Counted from the first letter of the stretch, positions 17,036-26,519 are shown. The stretch is DNA of 64,000 nucleotides from Clostridiales bacterium (GCA_004555205.1 SFIY01000005.1:27975-91974), one strand, 5' to 3'. Numbers and translations: made by a program. Notes: generated from the sequence alone by a model not told the origin.

Positions 17036-18409
17036 TTACTGCTGCTGCGCCAGGTACCGCGCCACATAGACGCCGCTGGCGCTGGCATGGCTCAGCGAGT
17101 GGGTCACGCCGCTGCCGTCACCGATGATGAACAACCCCTTATGGCAGGTTTCCAAATGCTCATCCAGCGTCACTTCCATGTTGTAGAACTTGACCTCCAC
17201 GCCGTAAAGCAGGGTGTCGTCGTTGGCCGTGCCGGGGGCGATCTTATCCAGCGCATAGATCATTTCCATGATGCCGTCCAGAATACGCTTGGGCATCACC
17301 AGGCTCAAGTCGCCCGGCGTGGCCGACAGCGTAGGATGGACATAGCTCTCCGCCATGCGCTTGGGCGTGGAGCGTTGACCGCGTATCAGATCGCCGAAGC
17401 GCTGCACCATGACACCGCCGCCGAGCATATTGCTCAGCCGTGCGATGCTCTCGCCGTAGCCGTTGGAATCCTTGAACGGCTCGGAGAAATGCTTCGCCAC
17501 CAGCAGCGCAAAGTTGGTGTTCTCGGTGTGCAGTTTCGGATCTTCATAGCTGTGACCGTTGACGGTGACAATGCCGTTGGTATTTTCGTTGACCACCACG
17601 CCCTTGGGGTTCATGCAGAAGGTACGCACCTTGTCCTGATAGCGCTTGGTGCGGTAGACGATCTTGCTTTCATACAGTTCATCGGTCAGATGGGCAAACA
17701 CCTCATAGGGCAGCTCCACCCGCACGCCGATGTCCACCCGGTTGGAGTTGGTCTTGATGTCCAGTGCGCGGCACACCGTTTCCATCCACTTGCTGCCGCT
17801 GCGTCCCACGGATACGATACAGTAGCGCCCCTCAAAGTCACCATGATCCGTGGTCACGCAATAGCCGTCCGTCTGCTTTTCAATGGTGCGGGCCGGTGTT
17901 TCAAAAAATATCTCCACACCCTGTCCTACCAGCGTCTTATACAGGTTTTCCAGCACCACATAGTTGATATCCGTGCCCAAATGACGCACCGAGGCGTTGA
18001 GCAGATGCAGGTCATTTTCCAGACAGAGCTTGGTGATCTTCGGTGACCCGGCATGGTAAATGTGTGTTCCCTCGCCGCCGTTGGCTACGTTGATCTCGTC
18101 CACATACTCCATCAGCGCCATGGCCTCGTCCCGCCCGATATACTCATACAGCGTGCCGCCGAACTCATTGGTCATGTTGTATTTCCCGTCGGAGAAGGCG
18201 CCTGCGCCGCCAAAGCCGTTCATAATGGCGCAGGAGGGACACTTGATGCAGCTTTTCACCTTCACCCCGTCAATGGGGCAATGGCGCTTATCCAACGCCC
18301 GACCGGCCTCCAGCATGGCAATTTTCGCCGTCGGCCATTTCTGCACCAGCTCGTATGCCGCAAAAATACCGCCCGGTCCGCCACCGATAATCAATACATC
18401 GTATTTCAT
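17036..18409 (-). CDS. FAD-dependent oxidoreductase, uncharacterised (COG2509 type)
   Basis: 457 aa from the ATG at 18409, 8 bases after GGAGGG; the frame upstream is shadow. N-terminal FAD-binding Rossmann motif VLIIGGGPGGIFAAYEL with a following E in MLEAGRALDKRHCP. A cysteine group CIKCPSC lies near residue 60 and a C-terminal flavin motif GLFIIGDGSGVTHSLSHASASG closes the fold. The physiological substrate of this family is unknown. Monocistronic with its own promoter, divergent from thyA. Confidence 0.85.
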   Translation of the reverse strand: MKYDVLIIGGGPGGIFAAYELVQKWPTAKIAMLEAGRALDKRHCPIDGVKVKSCIKCPSCAIMNGFGGAGAFSDGKYNMTNEFGGTLYEYIGRDEAMALMEYVDEINVANGGEGTHIYHAGSPKITKLCLENDLHLLNASVRHLGTDINYVVLENLYKTLVGQGVEIFFETPARTIEKQTDGYCVTTDHGDFEGRYCIVSVGRSGSKWMETVCRALDIKTNSNRVDIGVRVELPYEVFAHLTDELYESKIVYRTKRYQDKVRTFCMNPKGVVVNENTNGIVTVNGHSYEDPKLHTENTNFALLVAKHFSEPFKDSNGYGESIARLSNMLGGGVMVQRFGDLIRGQRSTPKRMAESYVHPTLSATPGDLSLVMPKRILDGIMEMIYALDKIAPGTANDDTLLYGVEVKFYNMEVTLDEHLETCHKGLFIIGDGSGVTHSLSHASASGVYVARYLAQQQ

Positions 18410-18453
18410 AACAGTTGCCCTCCGTTCCATAGTTTTTTCTAATACCATTTCAT

Positions 18454-18482
18454 ATTATATTAAATATGCTTCTGTGTCGCAA
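18454..18482 (-). promoter_or_regulatory. Promoter of the FAD oxidoreductase
   Basis: Minus strand TTGCGA (18477-18482), 17-base spacer, TATAAT (18454-18459). Confidence 0.55.
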
Positions 18483-18531
18483 GTAATTTTTACTAATGGC
18501 AGATATGGCCTCCGCTTCATGCTCTTTTCTC

Positions 18532-18560
18532 TTGCACGGCGCTGCCGTTCATGATATGAT
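18532..18560 (+). promoter_or_regulatory. Promoter of thyA-folA
   Basis: TTGCAC (18532-18537), 17-base spacer, TATGAT (18555-18560), 31 bases before thyA. Confidence 0.55.
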
Positions 18561-18591
18561 AAATAAAATACGACCATGCGGAGGAATCACG

Positions 18592-19422
18592 ATGAGCTAC
18601 GCTGATGAAATTTTCAAGCAGAACTGCCGCGATATTTTGCGAAACGGCGTCTGGGATACCGATTTAAATGTCCGTCCCCATTGGGAGGACGGGGCACCGG
18701 CCCATACGGTGAAGAAGTTCGGCATTGTCAACCGCTATGATCTGCAGGAGGAGTTTCCCATTCTGACGATTCGCCGCACCTATTTCAAGACCTGCATTGA
18801 CGAGCTTCTGTGGATCTGGCAGCAGAAGTCCAACAATATTCACGACCTGCGCGGCCATATCTGGGATAGCTGGGCCGATGAAAACGGCTCGATCGGCAAG
18901 GCCTACGGCTACCAGTTAGGCGTCAAGCACCAATACCCCGAGGGTGAGATGGATCAGGTGGACCGGGTGCTGTACGATCTGAAGCATAACCCCGCCTCCC
19001 GCCGTATCCTTACCAATATCTATAACTTTGCAGACCTGCATGAGATGGCGCTCTATCCCTGCGCCTATTCCATGACCTTCAATGTGTCCGGCAATACGCT
19101 CAATGCTATTTTGAACCAGCGCAGTCAGGATATGCTGGCCGCCAACAACTGGAATGTGGTGCAGTACAGCGTACTGGTCCACATGATGGCACAGGTCTCG
19201 GGCCTGCAGGCAGGCGAACTGGTGCATGTGATCGCCGACGCGCATATCTATGACCGCCATGTGCCTATCATTGAGAAAATGCTGGAAAAGGACGGCCGCA
19301 GCGCGCCCCGGTTTATCATGGACAAGTCTGTCACCGACTTCTATCAGTTTACCCGGGACAGCTTCTCACTGGAGGGGTATGACCCCCATCCCTTTGACGA
19401 CAGGATTCCTGTCGCTATCTGA
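18592..19422 (+). CDS. thyA: Thymidylate synthase ThyA (divergent subfamily)
   Basis: 276 aa from the ATG at 18592 with a GGAGG site; earlier in-frame Met codons lack one. It converts dUMP and methylenetetrahydrofolate to dTMP. The catalytic Cys lies in ALYPCAYSMTFNVSG, where most ThyA have PPCH; QRSQD, the dUMP phosphate-binding stretch, is present. The variant resembles the phi3T/Bacillus subtilis ThyA subfamily from memory, not an alignment. folA follows by 9 bases, which regenerates the folate. Confidence 0.93.
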   Translation: MSYADEIFKQNCRDILRNGVWDTDLNVRPHWEDGAPAHTVKKFGIVNRYDLQEEFPILTIRRTYFKTCIDELLWIWQQKSNNIHDLRGHIWDSWADENGSIGKAYGYQLGVKHQYPEGEMDQVDRVLYDLKHNPASRRILTNIYNFADLHEMALYPCAYSMTFNVSGNTLNAILNQRSQDMLAANNWNVVQYSVLVHMMAQVSGLQAGELVHVIADAHIYDRHVPIIEKMLEKDGRSAPRFIMDKSVTDFYQFTRDSFSLEGYDPHPFDDRIPVAI

Positions 19423-19431
19423 GGTTGTGCC

Positions 19432-19896
19432 ATGAACGCTATCGTAGCCATTTCCGAAAACGGCGGCATCGGCAAGGATAACGGGCTGCTCTTTCATATC
19501 AGCGCTGATTTGAAGCGTTTTAAAGAGCTGACCTCCGGCCACACGGTCATCATGGGCCGCAAAACGCTGCAGTCCCTGCCCGGCGGCCGCGGATTGCCCA
19601 ACCGCCGCAATATCGTCATTACCCGTGACATCGATTTTACGGCTGAGGGCGCCGAAATCGTCCACTCCGTGGATGAAGCGCTGGCCCTGGCGGAGGAGGA
19701 CGCGTTTGTCATTGGCGGTGCGAGTATTTATCAAGCCATGCTCCCCTATTGCGACAAGGTGTATCTGACCATGGTGTATGCCGACGCAGAAGCGGATGTT
19801 TTCTTCCCCTCGCTGGACGGCTGGCAGATCCTCCGCCGGAGCGAAATGCAGGAGGAAAACGGTCTCCGCTTCCAATATATTGATTACATGCGCTGA
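19432..19896 (+). CDS. folA: Dihydrofolate reductase
   Basis: 154 aa. Signatures: MNAIVAISENGGIGKDNGLLFHI at the N-terminus (substrate loop; usual W at the Met20 region replaced by F), HTVIMGRKTLQSLP and FVIGGASIYQAMLP. It reduces dihydrofolate made by ThyA, with NADPH. Nine bases after thyA, so one operon. Confidence 0.93.
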   Translation: MNAIVAISENGGIGKDNGLLFHISADLKRFKELTSGHTVIMGRKTLQSLPGGRGLPNRRNIVITRDIDFTAEGAEIVHSVDEALALAEEDAFVIGGASIYQAMLPYCDKVYLTMVYADAEADVFFPSLDGWQILRRSEMQEENGLRFQYIDYMR

Positions 19897-19950
19897 CACG
19901 AAAGATTGCGGCGCATAAGCCGCGGATGCGTACGGGAATTATGTATATTG

Positions 19951-19986
19951 AAAAAAGGAGTAGTCTCTTTCGAGATTACTCCTTTT
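19951..19986. terminator. Bidirectional terminator after folA
   Basis: Stem AAAAGGAGTAGTCTC / GAGATTACTCCTTTT (one wobble) with loop TTTC; T-rich on both strands, so it can also end the small leftward gene at 19994-20191. Confidence 0.85.
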
Positions 19987-19993
19987 ACTTGCC

Positions 19994-20191
19994 TCACGGC
20001 AGACAACCGCCGCTTGTTGTCCCTCCGTTTCTGCACACATTCAACAACAGGTCACATCTATCCTCATATACGAACAATTCTCCGCTGCAAAGCTTTGATA
20101 TGCTGCCATGCACGGTTTTGCGGCAGGTTTTTACCCTCCATCCGCGAAAACCCATGTAAAACATTGCCCGAATTTCATAAGCTCCGTTCAT
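19994..20191 (-). CDS. Possible small cysteine-rich protein
   Basis: 65 aa, not recognised. Five Cys and many basic residues (RGWRVKTCRKTVHGSISKLC). Support: ATG 8 bases after GGGAGAG, stop codon 8 bases before a terminator that has a T run on this strand, and an otherwise empty 330-base gap. Against: no clear promoter, no family resemblance. It would be divergent from gap. If not a gene, the stretch 19987-20240 holds nothing I can identify. Confidence 0.35.
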   Translation of the reverse strand: MNGAYEIRAMFYMGFRGWRVKTCRKTVHGSISKLCSGELFVYEDRCDLLLNVCRNGGTTSGGCLP

Positions 20192-20240
20192 TTGTATTCT
20201 CTCCCACCCACTTTATTTACATGGAAAAGCAATAAAGCGC

Positions 20241-20269
20241 TTGACATTTCCTGTAAAATATTGTATAAT
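20241..20269 (+). promoter_or_regulatory. Strong promoter of gap
   Basis: TTGACA (20241-20246), 17-base spacer, TATAAT (20264-20269); consensus in both boxes, fitting a highly expressed glycolytic gene. Confidence 0.85.
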
Positions 20270-20316
20270 CCAAACATACCAAACATTCGATATATTCCGA
20301 AAGAAAGGATGCGGAT

Positions 20317-21330
20317 ATGATGAGCATTAAAGTTGGTATCAATGGATTTGGACGTATTGGCCGTATGGTACTGCGCTGCAGCCTGAACCATCCCGAAATT
20401 GAGATCGTGGGGATCAATGATTTGTGCCCCGCCGATTATCTGGCCTACATGCTGAAGTACGATACGATGCACGGCAAGTTTGCCGGGACCGTTTCCGCAG
20501 GTGAGAATTGTATCATTGTCAACGGGCGGGAGATCCCCATTTTTGCTGAACGCGACCCGGCCAATCTGCCTTGGGCAAAGGTGGGCGCTGAGTATGTCAT
20601 TGAATCCACCGGTCTGTTCCTGACCAAGGAAAAGTCGCAGGGCCATATTGCCGCCGGTGCAAAGCATGTGGTCATGTCCGCCCCCTCCAAGGACGACACA
20701 CCTATGTTTGTCATGGGCGTCAATCAGGACACTTACACCAGCGATATGCAGTTTGTTTCCAACGCAAGCTGTACCACCAACTGCCTGGCCCCCATTGCCA
20801 AGGTGCTCAATGATACCTTCGGTATTAAGGATGGCCTGATGACCACCGTGCACTCTACCACCGCCACGCAGAAGACCGTTGACGGTGTATCCATGAAGGA
20901 CTGGCGCGGCGGCCGTGCCGCAGCCGGCAATATCATTCCCTCCTCCACCGGCGCAGCCAAAGCGGTGGGCAAGGTCATTCCCGCACTGAACGGCAAGCTG
21001 ACCGGTATGTCCATGCGCGTGCCTACGCTGGATGTATCCGTGGTGGACCTGACCGTGAATCTGGAAAAGCCTGCCAAGTATGAAGAAATCTGTGCTGCCA
21101 TGAAGGCCGCTGCCGAGGGCGAGCTCAAGGGAATCCTGGATTATACGGACGAGGCTGTCGTATCCTCTGATTTCCTGGGCGATACCCATACCTCCATTTT
21201 TGATGCCAAGGCAGGCATTGCCCTGACCGATACCTTTGTCAAGGTGGTCAGTTGGTATGATAACGAAATCGGTTACTCCGATAAAGTACTTTGTCTGATC
21301 GAGCACATGGCCTCTGTGGACCATCGCTGA
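20317..21330 (+). CDS. gap: Glyceraldehyde-3-phosphate dehydrogenase, type I
   Basis: 337 aa. NAD-binding start KVGINGFGRIGRMVLRC, catalytic Cys in SNASCTTNCLAP, phosphate-binding HSTTATQKTVDG and C-terminal SWYDNEIGYS. It carries out the oxidative phosphorylation step of glycolysis in the cytoplasm. AAAGGA site 7 bases before the first of two adjacent ATGs. Monocistronic. Confidence 0.97.
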   Translation: MMSIKVGINGFGRIGRMVLRCSLNHPEIEIVGINDLCPADYLAYMLKYDTMHGKFAGTVSAGENCIIVNGREIPIFAERDPANLPWAKVGAEYVIESTGLFLTKEKSQGHIAAGAKHVVMSAPSKDDTPMFVMGVNQDTYTSDMQFVSNASCTTNCLAPIAKVLNDTFGIKDGLMTTVHSTTATQKTVDGVSMKDWRGGRAAAGNIIPSSTGAAKAVGKVIPALNGKLTGMSMRVPTLDVSVVDLTVNLEKPAKYEEICAAMKAAAEGELKGILDYTDEAVVSSDFLGDTHTSIFDAKAGIALTDTFVKVVSWYDNEIGYSDKVLCLIEHMASVDHR

Positions 21331-21366
21331 TTGTTTGTCTCCTCATTTTTCTTCCATACTCATTTG

Positions 21367-21409
21367 CACAGCAAAGCCGCCTTCTGTGCCGGAAGCGGCT
21401 TTGCTGTGC
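21367..21409 (+). terminator. Probable gap terminator
   Basis: Stem CACAGCAAAGCCGC / GCGGCTTTGCTGTG with a loop of about 14 bases; weak T run after it. Confidence 0.6.
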
Positions 21410-21508
21410 TTTATGCAAACAATAGTGCACTGATCGGCGCAATACCACAGGCCGTTTGTTCCCTGGCAGCCTGAATTGGCATGAATTGTTTTGCAAATTA
21501 GATTTTAT

Positions 21509-21537
21509 TTGTAATTTCCGCACGCCAATGCTACAAT
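21509..21537 (+). promoter_or_regulatory. Promoter of recG
   Basis: TTGTAA (21509-21514), 17-base spacer ending TGC, TACAAT (21532-21537); an extended -10 promoter. Confidence 0.55.
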
Positions 21538-21570
21538 GAAGTGTAGTATGTGAAAAAGGGGGTTGCGGTC

Positions 21571-23625
21571 ATGCCGGCCTTGCAAACGGATGTGCGCTAT
21601 ATCAAGGGTATCGGAGAAGCACGCGCCAAGGCGCTTAATAAATTGGGCATTTTTACCCTCCGCGATCTGATCTCCTACTTCCCCCGCACCTATGAAGACC
21701 GCACTCTCACCCGCCCCATTCGTGAGCTGATGTTGGGCGAACACGCCTGCGTTCGCGCCATGATCGCCGCCGAGCCTACGGCGCACCGTATTCGCGGCGG
21801 CAAGATGCTGGTAAAGGTACGCGCCGTGGACGACAGCGGCTCGATGGATGTGGTCTTTTTCAATCAGGAGTACCGCAAAAGCAGCCTCCATGCCGGTCAA
21901 ACCTATATTTTTTACGGCAAAGTGGAGGGCGACCTGATTCGCCGTCAAATGGTCAACCCCATTTTGGAGCCGGAGGGACGGCAAATGCTCACCGGGCGCA
22001 TTATGCCTGTCTATCCCCTGACCGCCGGGGTCAGCCAGTTGATTTTGAGCAAGACCGTGCGCCAGGGCTTGGACGCCTGCCGTGAATTGATGAGCGATGT
22101 ATTGCCGGACGATGTTCGCCGCGCCCACCGGCTTTGCTACGCCAATTACGCCTACGAAAATATCCATTTCCCCACTGCGCCCGAAGCACTGGAGGCGGCG
22201 CGCCGCCGCTTGTCGTTTGAAGAGTTGTTTTTGCTCACCTGCGGGCTGTCCATGCTCCGCCGGCGCCGCCGCGATGCGGCAGGCCCTGCCTGTCATGCGG
22301 TGGATCTGTCGGTTTTCTGTCAGGCGCTTCCCTTCCCCCTGACCGGTGCGCAAAAGCGGGCCATTGACGATGCCGTCGCCGACATGATCGGCGGGAAGCC
22401 TATGAATCGCCTGTGTCAGGGCGATGTGGGCAGCGGCAAAACCATGGTCGCCGCCGCCTGCGTATGGTTTGCCGCGCAAAACGGCTGGCAGTCGGCGCTG
22501 ATGGCCCCTACCGAAATTCTGGCACGCCAGCACTATGAAAATTTGGCACCGCTGTTTGAGCGCTTCCATATCCGCTGCGCGCTTTTGACCGGCTCGGTGA
22601 GGGCTTCGGCGCGCCGCGAGATTTTATCCGCTCTTCGCAGCGGCGAGATCGACCTGTGTATCGGTACCCATGCCCTGCTCACTGACGATGTAGCCTACTG
22701 CCGTCTGGGGCTTGTCATCACCGATGAGCAGCACCGCTTCGGCGTCAACCAACGCGCGCTGCTGTCGCAAAAGGCGGAAAACCCTCATATGCTGGTGCTC
22801 TCCGCCACACCCATTCCCCGCACGCTGGCGCTGGTCATCTACGGCGATTTGGATGTGTCGGTCATCAATGAGCTGCCGCCCGGCCGTCAAAAGGTGGATA
22901 CCTTTTCGGTGGGCGAGGACTATCGCAGCCGCATCAACGCCTTTATCCGCAAGCAGGTCAGCCAGGGCCATCAGGTGTTTATCGTCTGTCCGCTGGTGGG
23001 TGATGACGATACCGTCCCCGATGAGCGCAAGGCGGTCACGGCCTATGCCGGGAAGCTGCAGGAGGAAACCTTCCCTGATCTGCGCGTCAGCGTCCTGCAC
23101 GGCAAGATGAAGGCCAAGGAAAAGGAGTCCGTCATGGCCGCCTTCGCCGCAGGCGAGAGCGACATTCTCGTTTCCACCACGGTAATCGAGGTGGGCGTGG
23201 ATGTGCCCAATGCCAATACGATGGTGGTGGAAAACGCCGACCGTTTCGGCCTCTCCCAGCTTCACCAGCTCCGCGGCCGTGTGGGCCGCGGCAGCGCCAA
23301 GTCCTATTGCATCCTGCTTTCCGACACGCAAAATGAGGAAACCCGCCGCCGCTTAAAGGTGATGACCCAGACCAATGACGGCTTCAAAATATCGGAGGAA
23401 GACCTGCGTCTGCGCGGGCCCGGCGACTTTTTCGGCGCACGGCAGCACGGTCTGCCTGCCTTGAAAATTGCCGATCTGAGCTGCGATATGCGGCTTTTGG
23501 ACGAGGCGCAGCAGGCCGCCAGAGAGCTGATGTCCGTTGACCCGGAGCTGTCCCTGCCCGAACACCGCGCCTTGCGCGAGCGGATTGAGGAATTGTTCGC
23601 ACTCCATGCCGACAGTCTGAATTAA
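21571..23625 (+). CDS. recG: ATP-dependent DNA helicase RecG
   Basis: 684 aa from the ATG at 21571 after AAGGGGG. N-terminal wedge/OB domain (residues about 1-240), Walker A GDVGSGKTMV, DEQH box in VITDEQHRFGV, SATPIPRTLAL, and helicase motif VI in QLRGRVGRG. C-terminal TRG-type end. It remodels stalled forks and branches Holliday junctions. Own promoter and terminator. Confidence 0.96.
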   Translation: MPALQTDVRYIKGIGEARAKALNKLGIFTLRDLISYFPRTYEDRTLTRPIRELMLGEHACVRAMIAAEPTAHRIRGGKMLVKVRAVDDSGSMDVVFFNQEYRKSSLHAGQTYIFYGKVEGDLIRRQMVNPILEPEGRQMLTGRIMPVYPLTAGVSQLILSKTVRQGLDACRELMSDVLPDDVRRAHRLCYANYAYENIHFPTAPEALEAARRRLSFEELFLLTCGLSMLRRRRRDAAGPACHAVDLSVFCQALPFPLTGAQKRAIDDAVADMIGGKPMNRLCQGDVGSGKTMVAAACVWFAAQNGWQSALMAPTEILARQHYENLAPLFERFHIRCALLTGSVRASARREILSALRSGEIDLCIGTHALLTDDVAYCRLGLVITDEQHRFGVNQRALLSQKAENPHMLVLSATPIPRTLALVIYGDLDVSVINELPPGRQKVDTFSVGEDYRSRINAFIRKQVSQGHQVFIVCPLVGDDDTVPDERKAVTAYAGKLQEETFPDLRVSVLHGKMKAKEKESVMAAFAAGESDILVSTTVIEVGVDVPNANTMVVENADRFGLSQLHQLRGRVGRGSAKSYCILLSDTQNEETRRRLKVMTQTNDGFKISEEDLRLRGPGDFFGARQHGLPALKIADLSCDMRLLDEAQQAARELMSVDPELSLPEHRALRERIEELFALHADSLN

Positions 23626-23643
23626 ACGGAAGCACAACGTATA

Positions 23644-23671
23644 AGTGCCGGAGCATTCGCTCCGGCACTTT
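23644..23671 (+). terminator. recG terminator
   Basis: Stem AGTGCCGGAGC / GCTCCGGCACT with loop ATTC followed by TTCTTC; convergent nudC ends just beyond. Confidence 0.75.
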
Positions 23672-23699
23672 CTTCATTCATGTTTCTCCCTTGGTCGCT

Positions 23700-24545
23700 C
23701 TATTCCATTCCCAGTCGAAATCGCTCCATCATCTCTGCCGTCAGGCTGATGTCGTTTTCCCGCGGCACGATCTCGTCGCGGCGCAGCCACACGCCCTCGC
23801 ACAGCTCGTTGCGATCCAATGTAACATCTGCTTCGCCGTCCAGCTCGCAGTAGAAGCCCACCAGCATGGCGTCGGTAAAGGCCCAGGGCTGATTTTTGTA
23901 GTAGCGCAGGTTCTTTACCCGCAGCCCTACTTCCTCCATGACCTCCCGGTGCACGGTGTCCTCTAAGGTTTCACCGATCTCCACAAATCCGGCAATCAAT
24001 GCCCAGCCGTTGTAGGGTCGGTTGGCATAGCGTGTCGCCAGCAGCCTCTCGCCGTCCCTCACCGCCACGATCACCGCCGGGCAAATCTTCGGATACTCTG
24101 TCAGGCCGCACGCAGGGCAAACGATCGCCCGCTCCGTCCGGCTGTGCTCCGTTTTCGCGCCGCACCGTCCGCAATAGGCGCGACATTCATACCACCGCCT
24201 TAGCTGCTCGCCGGTAACGGCGGCAAAGGCCACCTCCATCGGCCGCACCGCACGCAAGCTGCGCATGGATACATATTCCCATGAGGTATCGGGCAGGTCT
24301 TCCTCGCTCATCTCCGTGTGCGCGGTAAAGCATCCCACGCCGTCAAGGGCGAACACATGGCAGGCCGCTTCGCCGTCCGGCCGCCACTGTGCCGGAAAAT
24401 CGCCGAAGCGCGGCAGTGCATAGCTGGCTTCCTCCCGGCGCAGCAGCACCTTGCCCGCCCGGTAACACAGGGCAATATCCTGCGCCGTTGCCTTTTGCCG
24501 GGAATAGCTTCTGTCAAACTGATGGTTTCCGATGTCCTGAATCAT
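23700..24545 (-). CDS. nudC: NADH pyrophosphatase / RNA NAD-cap hydrolase (NudC-type Nudix)
   Basis: 281 aa from the ATG at 24545, 6 bases after GAGG; the long upstream frame is antisense shadow of uvrC. A four-Cys zinc site CGRCGAKT...CPACG in the middle precedes the Nudix box GFVEIGETLEDTVHREVMEEVG, which matches GX5EX7REUXEEXGU. The NudC-type SQPWAF-like motif is NQPWAFTDAML. It hydrolyses NAD(H) or removes NAD caps. Divergent from uvrC. Confidence 0.9.
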   Translation of the reverse strand: MIQDIGNHQFDRSYSRQKATAQDIALCYRAGKVLLRREEASYALPRFGDFPAQWRPDGEAACHVFALDGVGCFTAHTEMSEEDLPDTSWEYVSMRSLRAVRPMEVAFAAVTGEQLRRWYECRAYCGRCGAKTEHSRTERAIVCPACGLTEYPKICPAVIVAVRDGERLLATRYANRPYNGWALIAGFVEIGETLEDTVHREVMEEVGLRVKNLRYYKNQPWAFTDAMLVGFYCELDGEADVTLDRNELCEGVWLRRDEIVPRENDISLTAEMMERFRLGME

Positions 24546-24680
24546 AGCGCGCCTCGATTCGTGCATAATTATTTTTATTATATCCTGATTCTTGCAAAAT
24601 ACAATAGCGCAATTTTTCGTCTTTTCTTTTCTGTTTCGCCATGCTACAATACTTTCAAATACCGAAGGGAGGTGTCGGGC

Positions 24681-26519
24681 ATGACAAGGGATGAGCTGCG
24701 TCAGAAAGCCAATGATCTGCCGCTGCAGCCGGGTGTCTATCTGATGATGGATAAAACCGGCAGGGTCATCTATGTGGGCAAGGCGAAAAAACTGAAAAAC
24801 CGTGTCAGCCAGTACTTCCAAAGCGGCGCAGGCCATAATGAAAAGACCCGTACCATGGTCTCGCAGGTGGATCATTTCGATACCATCTTTGTCCGCACGG
24901 AGTTTGAGGCGCTGATTCTGGAAAACTCCCTTATCAAGCACCATCAGCCGCGATATAATATTCTGCTGAAAGACGATAAGGGCTATCCCTTTATCCGTCT
25001 GAACACCGGTGCCCCCTACCCTCGCTTTACGCTGGTCAGCAAGGCAGCGGACGACGGCGCCAGGTATTTCGGCCCCTTCGGCGGCCGTCGGGAAACGCGG
25101 CTGGCCATTGACGCGGTATGCAGCGCCCTGAAGCTGCCCACCTGCCATCGGCAGTTCCCCCGCGACATCGGCAAAGACCGTCCGTGCCTGAACCACCACA
25201 TCGGCCGCTGTGACGGGTTCTGTCTGCCTGACGGCCCCACGCAGGCGGAGTATCGCCGCCGCATGGAGCAGGCCGTCCGTATTTTCAGCGGCCATTACCG
25301 TCAGCTCACTGCCGAATGGCAGCAGGAGATGGCGCAGGCCGCCGAGGATTTGCAGTTTGAAAAGGCCGCCGCCCTGCGTGACCGCATCCGCGCCGTTTCG
25401 GTGCTGGGCAAGCAGCAGCAGGTCATTGCCGGTGTGTGCGCCGATACGGATATTTGGGGCATTTATGCCGGCGAGGTGCGCTGCGGCGCAGCGGTACTGC
25501 ATATTGAGGCGGGTAATCTCTTAGGCCGTGAAACGGAGGTCTTTCCTGCCGCCGCAGACGAGGGAGAGTCGGATATTCTCGCGGCGGTACTGAGCCAATA
25601 CTATCTGGATAAACAGGTTCTTCCTTCGGAAATCGTTGTGCCTGCCTCCTGGGAGGATTGTGATACCTTTGCCGCGCTGCTCAGCCGGCGCTGCGGCCAT
25701 AAGGTAAGCGTGCGCGTTCCACAGCGCGGTGAGCGCATGGAGCTTCTGCGTCTGGCCGGGCGCAATGCCCGCGAGGAGGTAGAGCGCATGACCACCGACT
25801 GTGAGCGCACCAACAAAACATTGGAACAACTGGGCGCATTGGCCGGTTTACCCGAAGCGCCACGCCGCATGGAGGCCTATGATATTTCCCATACCGGCAG
25901 CGATGATATGGTGGCCTCCATGGTGGTCTTTGCAGACGGCAAGCCGCTCAAGCGCGACTATCGCCGCTTCCAGATCAAAACACTGACCGCACCGGATGAC
26001 TATGCGGCCATGCGCGAGGTGCTGATGCGGCGCTTCCGCCGCTATTTGGACGGCGATGAGAAATTCAAAGAGCGCCCCGATCTGCTGCTGATTGACGGCG
26101 GCGAAATGCATGCCCGTACAGCGCGGGAAGCGCTGTGGCAGTTGGGCTTGACCGACATTCCCATCCTCGGCATGGTCAAGGATGACCGTCACCGCACCCG
26201 CGCCCTGATGACGCCCGACGGCAGCGAGCTGGGTATTCAGCAAAGCCCCTCCCTGTTCGCCCTGATCGGACGGGTACAGGAGGAAGTCCACCGCTTCGCC
26301 ATCACCTATCACCATGAAAAGCACACCAAGAGCGCCTATCGCTCCAAGCTGGACGGCATTCCGGGCGTGGGCGAAAAGCGCAAAGCCGCACTTTTGAAGC
26401 ATTTTAAGAGCATCAAGGCCATTGAACAGGCTGACCCGTCAGCATTGGAGGCCGTCTTGCCCCACGCTGCCGCTCAGGCGGTTTACCGCCACTTCCACAA
26501 GGACGACGCCTCGCAATGA
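24681..26519 (+). CDS. uvrC: Excinuclease ABC subunit C
   Basis: 612 aa from the ATG at 24681, after GGGAGG. GIY-YIG nuclease domain (GVYLMMDKTGRVIYVGKAKK) for the 3' incision, central UVR motif (AAEDLQFEKAAALRDRI), RNase H-like domain with DISHTGSDD for the 5' incision, and helix-hairpin-helix LDGIPGVGEKRKAALLKHF at the end. Nucleotide excision repair. The region 24546-24680 holds both divergent promoters, with an extended TGC-TACAAT for uvrC at about 24646. Confidence 0.96.
   Translation: MTRDELRQKANDLPLQPGVYLMMDKTGRVIYVGKAKKLKNRVSQYFQSGAGHNEKTRTMVSQVDHFDTIFVRTEFEALILENSLIKHHQPRYNILLKDDKGYPFIRLNTGAPYPRFTLVSKAADDGARYFGPFGGRRETRLAIDAVCSALKLPTCHRQFPRDIGKDRPCLNHHIGRCDGFCLPDGPTQAEYRRRMEQAVRIFSGHYRQLTAEWQQEMAQAAEDLQFEKAAALRDRIRAVSVLGKQQQVIAGVCADTDIWGIYAGEVRCGAAVLHIEAGNLLGRETEVFPAAADEGESDILAAVLSQYYLDKQVLPSEIVVPASWEDCDTFAALLSRRCGHKVSVRVPQRGERMELLRLAGRNAREEVERMTTDCERTNKTLEQLGALAGLPEAPRRMEAYDISHTGSDDMVASMVVFADGKPLKRDYRRFQIKTLTAPDDYAAMREVLMRRFRRYLDGDEKFKERPDLLLIDGGEMHARTAREALWQLGLTDIPILGMVKDDRHRTRALMTPDGSELGIQQSPSLFALIGRVQEEVHRFAITYHHEKHTKSAYRSKLDGIPGVGEKRKAALLKHFKSIKAIEQADPSALEAVLPHAAAQAVYRHFHKDDASQ

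Noticed and set aside
15157..17088. 643-aa minus-strand ORF opposite argS
   Set aside because: Antisense to argS; no ribosome site; extends through the terminator.
24546..25502. N-terminal extension of nudC to a 600-aa frame
   Set aside because: Lies antisense to uvrC; the Nudix protein family length and the GAGG site support the start at 24545.
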